Assembly (NCBI RefSeq): GCF_900103445.1
Contig: NZ_FNHS01000003.1
Coordinates: forward strand, 124,001 to 188,000
Reading direction: 5' to 3'
Length of the DNA: 64,000 bases
DNA from: Methylobacterium phyllostachyos
GTDB taxonomy: Bacteria; Pseudomonadota; Alphaproteobacteria; Rhizobiales; Beijerinckiaceae
The translations under genes and the position numbers were made by a program. Positions 60,898 through 64,000 of the stretch are shown here, piece after piece. Under the pieces are notes generated by a model. That model saw only the letters and a program-made list of their open reading frames with translations, had not been told where the DNA came from and did no database searches. Within the stretch, counting starts at the first letter, position 1; each line of letters begins with the position of its first letter.

Positions 60898-61648
60898 TTG
60901 GCACGGGACGTGATCCTGGCGACCGACGGCCTGACGATGGAATTCCGCGGGTTCCGCGCCGTGAACGGCGTGGCGCTTCAGGTCGAGCGCGGGACGATCC
61001 ACGCGCTGATCGGGCCCAACGGAGCCGGCAAGACCACCTGCTTCAACCTGCTGACCAAGTTCCTGATCCCGAGCGCGGGCACCATCCGCTACAAGGACCG
61101 CGACATTACCGGCCTGAAGGCCGCCGATGTGGCCCGGCTCGGCCTCGTGCGCTCCTTCCAGATCTCGGCGGTGTTTCCACACCTGACCGTGATGGAGAAT
61201 GTCCGCATCGCCCTGCAGCGGCGGCGGCGCGGCGATTCCTTCGATTTCTGGCGTCCCGAACGGGTGCTGCGGGCGCTGAACGGCGAGGCGCTGGCGCTGG
61301 TCGAGGACGTCGGCCTGACCGAGTTCGCGGATGTGCCGGCGGTAGAACTGTCCTACGGCCGCAAGCGCGCGCTGGAGATTGCCACGACGCTCGCCCTCGA
61401 TCCCGAGATGCTGCTCCTCGACGAGCCGATGGCCGGCATGGGCCACGAGGACGTCGAGCGCACGGCGCAGCTCATCCGCCGGGTGTCCAAAAGCCGGACC
61501 ATCCTGATGGTGGAGCACAATCTTTCCGTCGTCGCGTCCCTGTCGGACCGCATCACCGTCCTGGCGCGCGGCCAAGTGCTGGCCGAGGGCGATTACGCCA
61601 CCGTCTCCAAGGATCCGCGCGTGGTCGAAGCCTATATCGGGGCGGGAC

Positions 61649-61656
<8 letters not shown>
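60898..61656 (+). CDS. Branched-chain amino acid-type ABC transporter ATP-binding protein (LivG-like)
   Basis: 252 aa from TTG 60898, chosen because GGGAGG lies about 7 nt upstream and family homology begins there. Walker A is GPNGAGKTT, the signature region is ELSYGRKRALEIA and Walker B is MLLLDEPMAGM. The signature SYGRKR is a common LivG/UrtD variant. It is one of two ATPases of a HAAT-family importer. The gene is divergent from dgoK and overlaps the next ATPase gene by 8 bp. Confidence 0.92.
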
Positions 61657-62392
<736 letters not shown>

Positions 62393-62473
62393 AGCGCGTC
62401 CAAGAATACTGTCGAAGCGCCGGAATCGGCGTCCCGAATCCCGGCCGGCGGAAGAACGCCGCGCCGATAGTGG

Positions 62474-63703
62474 ATGGAAACGCGTATGTTCGGACGTATC
62501 GCCCGGCCCGTGACCCTTGCCGCCCTCGCGGGCGCCCTGATGATGGGCACCGCAGCGGCACAGACCAACGTGAAGATCGGCATCCTCGGCGACCGTTCGG
62601 GCGCTTATTCCGACATCAGCGGCGAGGGCTCGGTCGTGGCCGCCAAGCTCGCGGTCGAGGATTTCAAGCCGGAGCAGCACGGGCTGAAGGTCGAGATCGT
62701 CTCGGCCGACCACCAGAACAAGCCGGATGTCGGCGCCGCCATCGCCCGGCAATGGTACGACCGCGACGCCGTCGACATGATCACCGACGGGGTGACGTCC
62801 TCGGTGGCGCTCGCCATCAGCCAGGTCACCAAGGAGAAGAACAAGGTCTTCATCGACACCGGCGCCGGCACGGCCGATCTCACCGGCCCGCAATGCACGC
62901 CGAACACGATCCACTGGGTCTACGACACGGTGGCGCTCGCCAACGGCACCGGCGGCGCCATGGTCAAGCGCGGCGGCGACACGTGGTTCTTCCTCACCGC
63001 CGATTACGTGTTCGGCCAGACCCTCCAGCGCGATACCTCGGCGGTCATCACCAAGAACGGCGGCAAGGTCGTGGGTTCGGTGAAGACCCCGTTCCCGACC
63101 TCGGACTTCTCGTCCTTCCTGCTCCAGGCGCAGGGCTCGGGCGCCAAGGTGATCGGGCTCGCCAATGCCGGCACCGACACGATCAACTCGATCAAGCAGG
63201 CCGGCGAGTTCGGCATAACCGAGGGCGGGCAGGCTTTGGCCGGCCTGCTGGTCTTCTCGTCGGACGTGCATTCCCTCGGCACCAAGGTCGCGCAAGGGTT
63301 GGTGCTGACCGAGCCGTTCTACTGGGACCTGAACGACCAGACCCGGGCCTTCTCGGACCGGTTCGCCAAGCAGATGAAGAACGGCTCCAAGCCGACTGCC
63401 AACCATGCCGGCGTCTACTCGGACGTGCTGCATTACCTGAAGGCGGTGGCGGAGCTGAAATCGACCACCGACGGCGCCGCCACCGTCGCCAAGATGAAAG
63501 CGATGCCGACCGATGATCCGCTGTTCGGCAAGGGCGTGATCCGCGCCGACGGGCGCAAGATCCACGACATGTACCTGTTTGAGGTCAAGAAGCCCGCTGA
63601 GTCGAAGGGCGAGTGGGACCTCTACAAGAAGCTCGAGACCATCCCGGGCGATCAGGTCTTCCGCCCGCTCAACGAGGGCAATTGCCCCCTCGTGAAGGGC
63701 TGA
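62474..63703 (+). CDS. ABC transporter substrate-binding protein (HAAT family)
   Basis: 409 aa. A signal peptide (about 1-29, cleavage near AAA-Q) is followed by a type I periplasmic binding fold: KIGILGDRSGAYSDISGEG, then VSADHQNKPDVGAAIARQW, and a hinge near the GLANAGTDT block. The family binds branched-chain amino acids, amides, urea or aromatic and organic acids. The ligand is not decidable, but the divergent sugar-acid/D-hydroxy-amino-acid operon makes non-leucine ligands plausible. An alternative ATG lies four codons in. Confidence 0.93.
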   Translation: METRMFGRIARPVTLAALAGALMMGTAAAQTNVKIGILGDRSGAYSDISGEGSVVAAKLAVEDFKPEQHGLKVEIVSADHQNKPDVGAAIARQWYDRDAVDMITDGVTSSVALAISQVTKEKNKVFIDTGAGTADLTGPQCTPNTIHWVYDTVALANGTGGAMVKRGGDTWFFLTADYVFGQTLQRDTSAVITKNGGKVVGSVKTPFPTSDFSSFLLQAQGSGAKVIGLANAGTDTINSIKQAGEFGITEGGQALAGLLVFSSDVHSLGTKVAQGLVLTEPFYWDLNDQTRAFSDRFAKQMKNGSKPTANHAGVYSDVLHYLKAVAELKSTTDGAATVAKMKAMPTDDPLFGKGVIRADGRKIHDMYLFEVKKPAESKGEWDLYKKLETIPGDQVFRPLNEGNCPLVKG

Positions 63704-63731
63704 GCTGGGTAGCGGGGCGCGGAGACCGGCC

Positions 63732-64000
63732 ATGACCACGATCTTCGGCGTGCCGATGCAGGCCCTGTTCGGGCAATTGCTGCTCGGCCTGATCAACGGC
63801 TCGTTCTACGCGATCCTGTCGCTGGGGCTCGCGATCATCTTCGGGCTCCTCAACATCATCAACTTCGCCCACGGCGCGCTCTACATGATGGGCGCGTTCG
63901 TGGCCTGGATGCTGCTCACCTACGTGGGCCTCGGCTACTGGTGGGCCTTGGGGCTGGCGCCACTCGTGGTCGGCGCCTTCGGGATCGTGCTGGAGCGGGT
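63732..64000 (+). CDS. Branched-chain amino acid-type ABC transporter permease (LivH-like, partial)
   Basis: The first 89 residues are in the window. Membrane helices and the family motif LGLAIIFGLLNIINFAHGALYMMGAF identify LivH. It follows the binding protein by 28 bp. The rest and the expected LivM partner lie beyond the right edge. Confidence 0.92.
   Translation, partial: MTTIFGVPMQALFGQLLLGLINGSFYAILSLGLAIIFGLLNIINFAHGALYMMGAFVAWMLLTYVGLGYWWALGLAPLVVGAFGIVLER

Overview
The window is dense, high-GC alphaproteobacterial chromosome. It most resembles the Rhizobiales and within them a Methylobacterium/Methylorubrum-type organism. The reasons are the HWE-type sensor kinases, a CpdR receiver next to hutG, an aa3 oxidase operon of alphaproteobacterial type, and a small RNA with the 10-mer I associate with the alpha-r8/MmgR family. 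This placement is inferred from gene content; no rRNA is present.

Layout. 1-4.5 kb: a repeat-containing membrane protein (cut by the window edge), a mandelate-racemase-type enolase, a PoxB-like ThDP enzyme and a decayed SMP-30/gluconolactonase pseudogene. 4.8-18 kb: a signalling block made of two similar sets, each with one HWE kinase, one atypical single-domain receiver and one hybrid kinase; one set is headed by a Crp/Fnr regulator. 18.2-20.3 kb: an exported thioredoxin, a pentapeptide-repeat protein and a second Crp/Fnr regulator, followed by a tRNA-Pro 3' remnant that could mark an old integration site. 20.7-25.5 kb: an SGNH-like membrane protein, queuosine genes (tgt, queA; Tgt lacks most of its zinc site), two small proteins and a CDF transporter. 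25.5-28 kb: sfnG-sfnB for sulfone-sulfur use, with a readable promoter and palindrome. 28.1-34.9 kb: the cytochrome c oxidase operon ctaC-ctaD-ctaB-small ORF-ctaG-ctaE, then DUF983 and SURF1. 35.2-43.7 kb: fdhD, an exported proline-rich protein, and gltB-gltD. 43.8-48.6 kb: envelope and sugar-nucleotide genes (DUF459 SGNH protein, lytic transglycosylase, galE, galU). 48.7-52 kb: the sRNA, hutG, cpdR, grxC, a nitrilase and DUF1178. 52.4-57.9 kb: small unknowns, an FkbM methyltransferase, dsbB, a DedA-like protein, tRNA-Leu(CAA), and an FAD oxidoreductase overlapping a deacetylase. 57.9-64 kb: a dgoK-dgoA-DSD1-like operon divergent from a branched-chain-amino-acid-type ABC transporter that runs off the right edge.

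Most of the window is housekeeping. The parts most worth a second look are the duplicated sensor block with its degenerate receivers, the sRNA between galU and hutG, the zinc-site-less Tgt, the tRNA-Pro remnant, the sfn control region, and the sugar-acid/amino-acid cluster at the right end. I saw no CRISPR array, transposase, integrase or rRNA.
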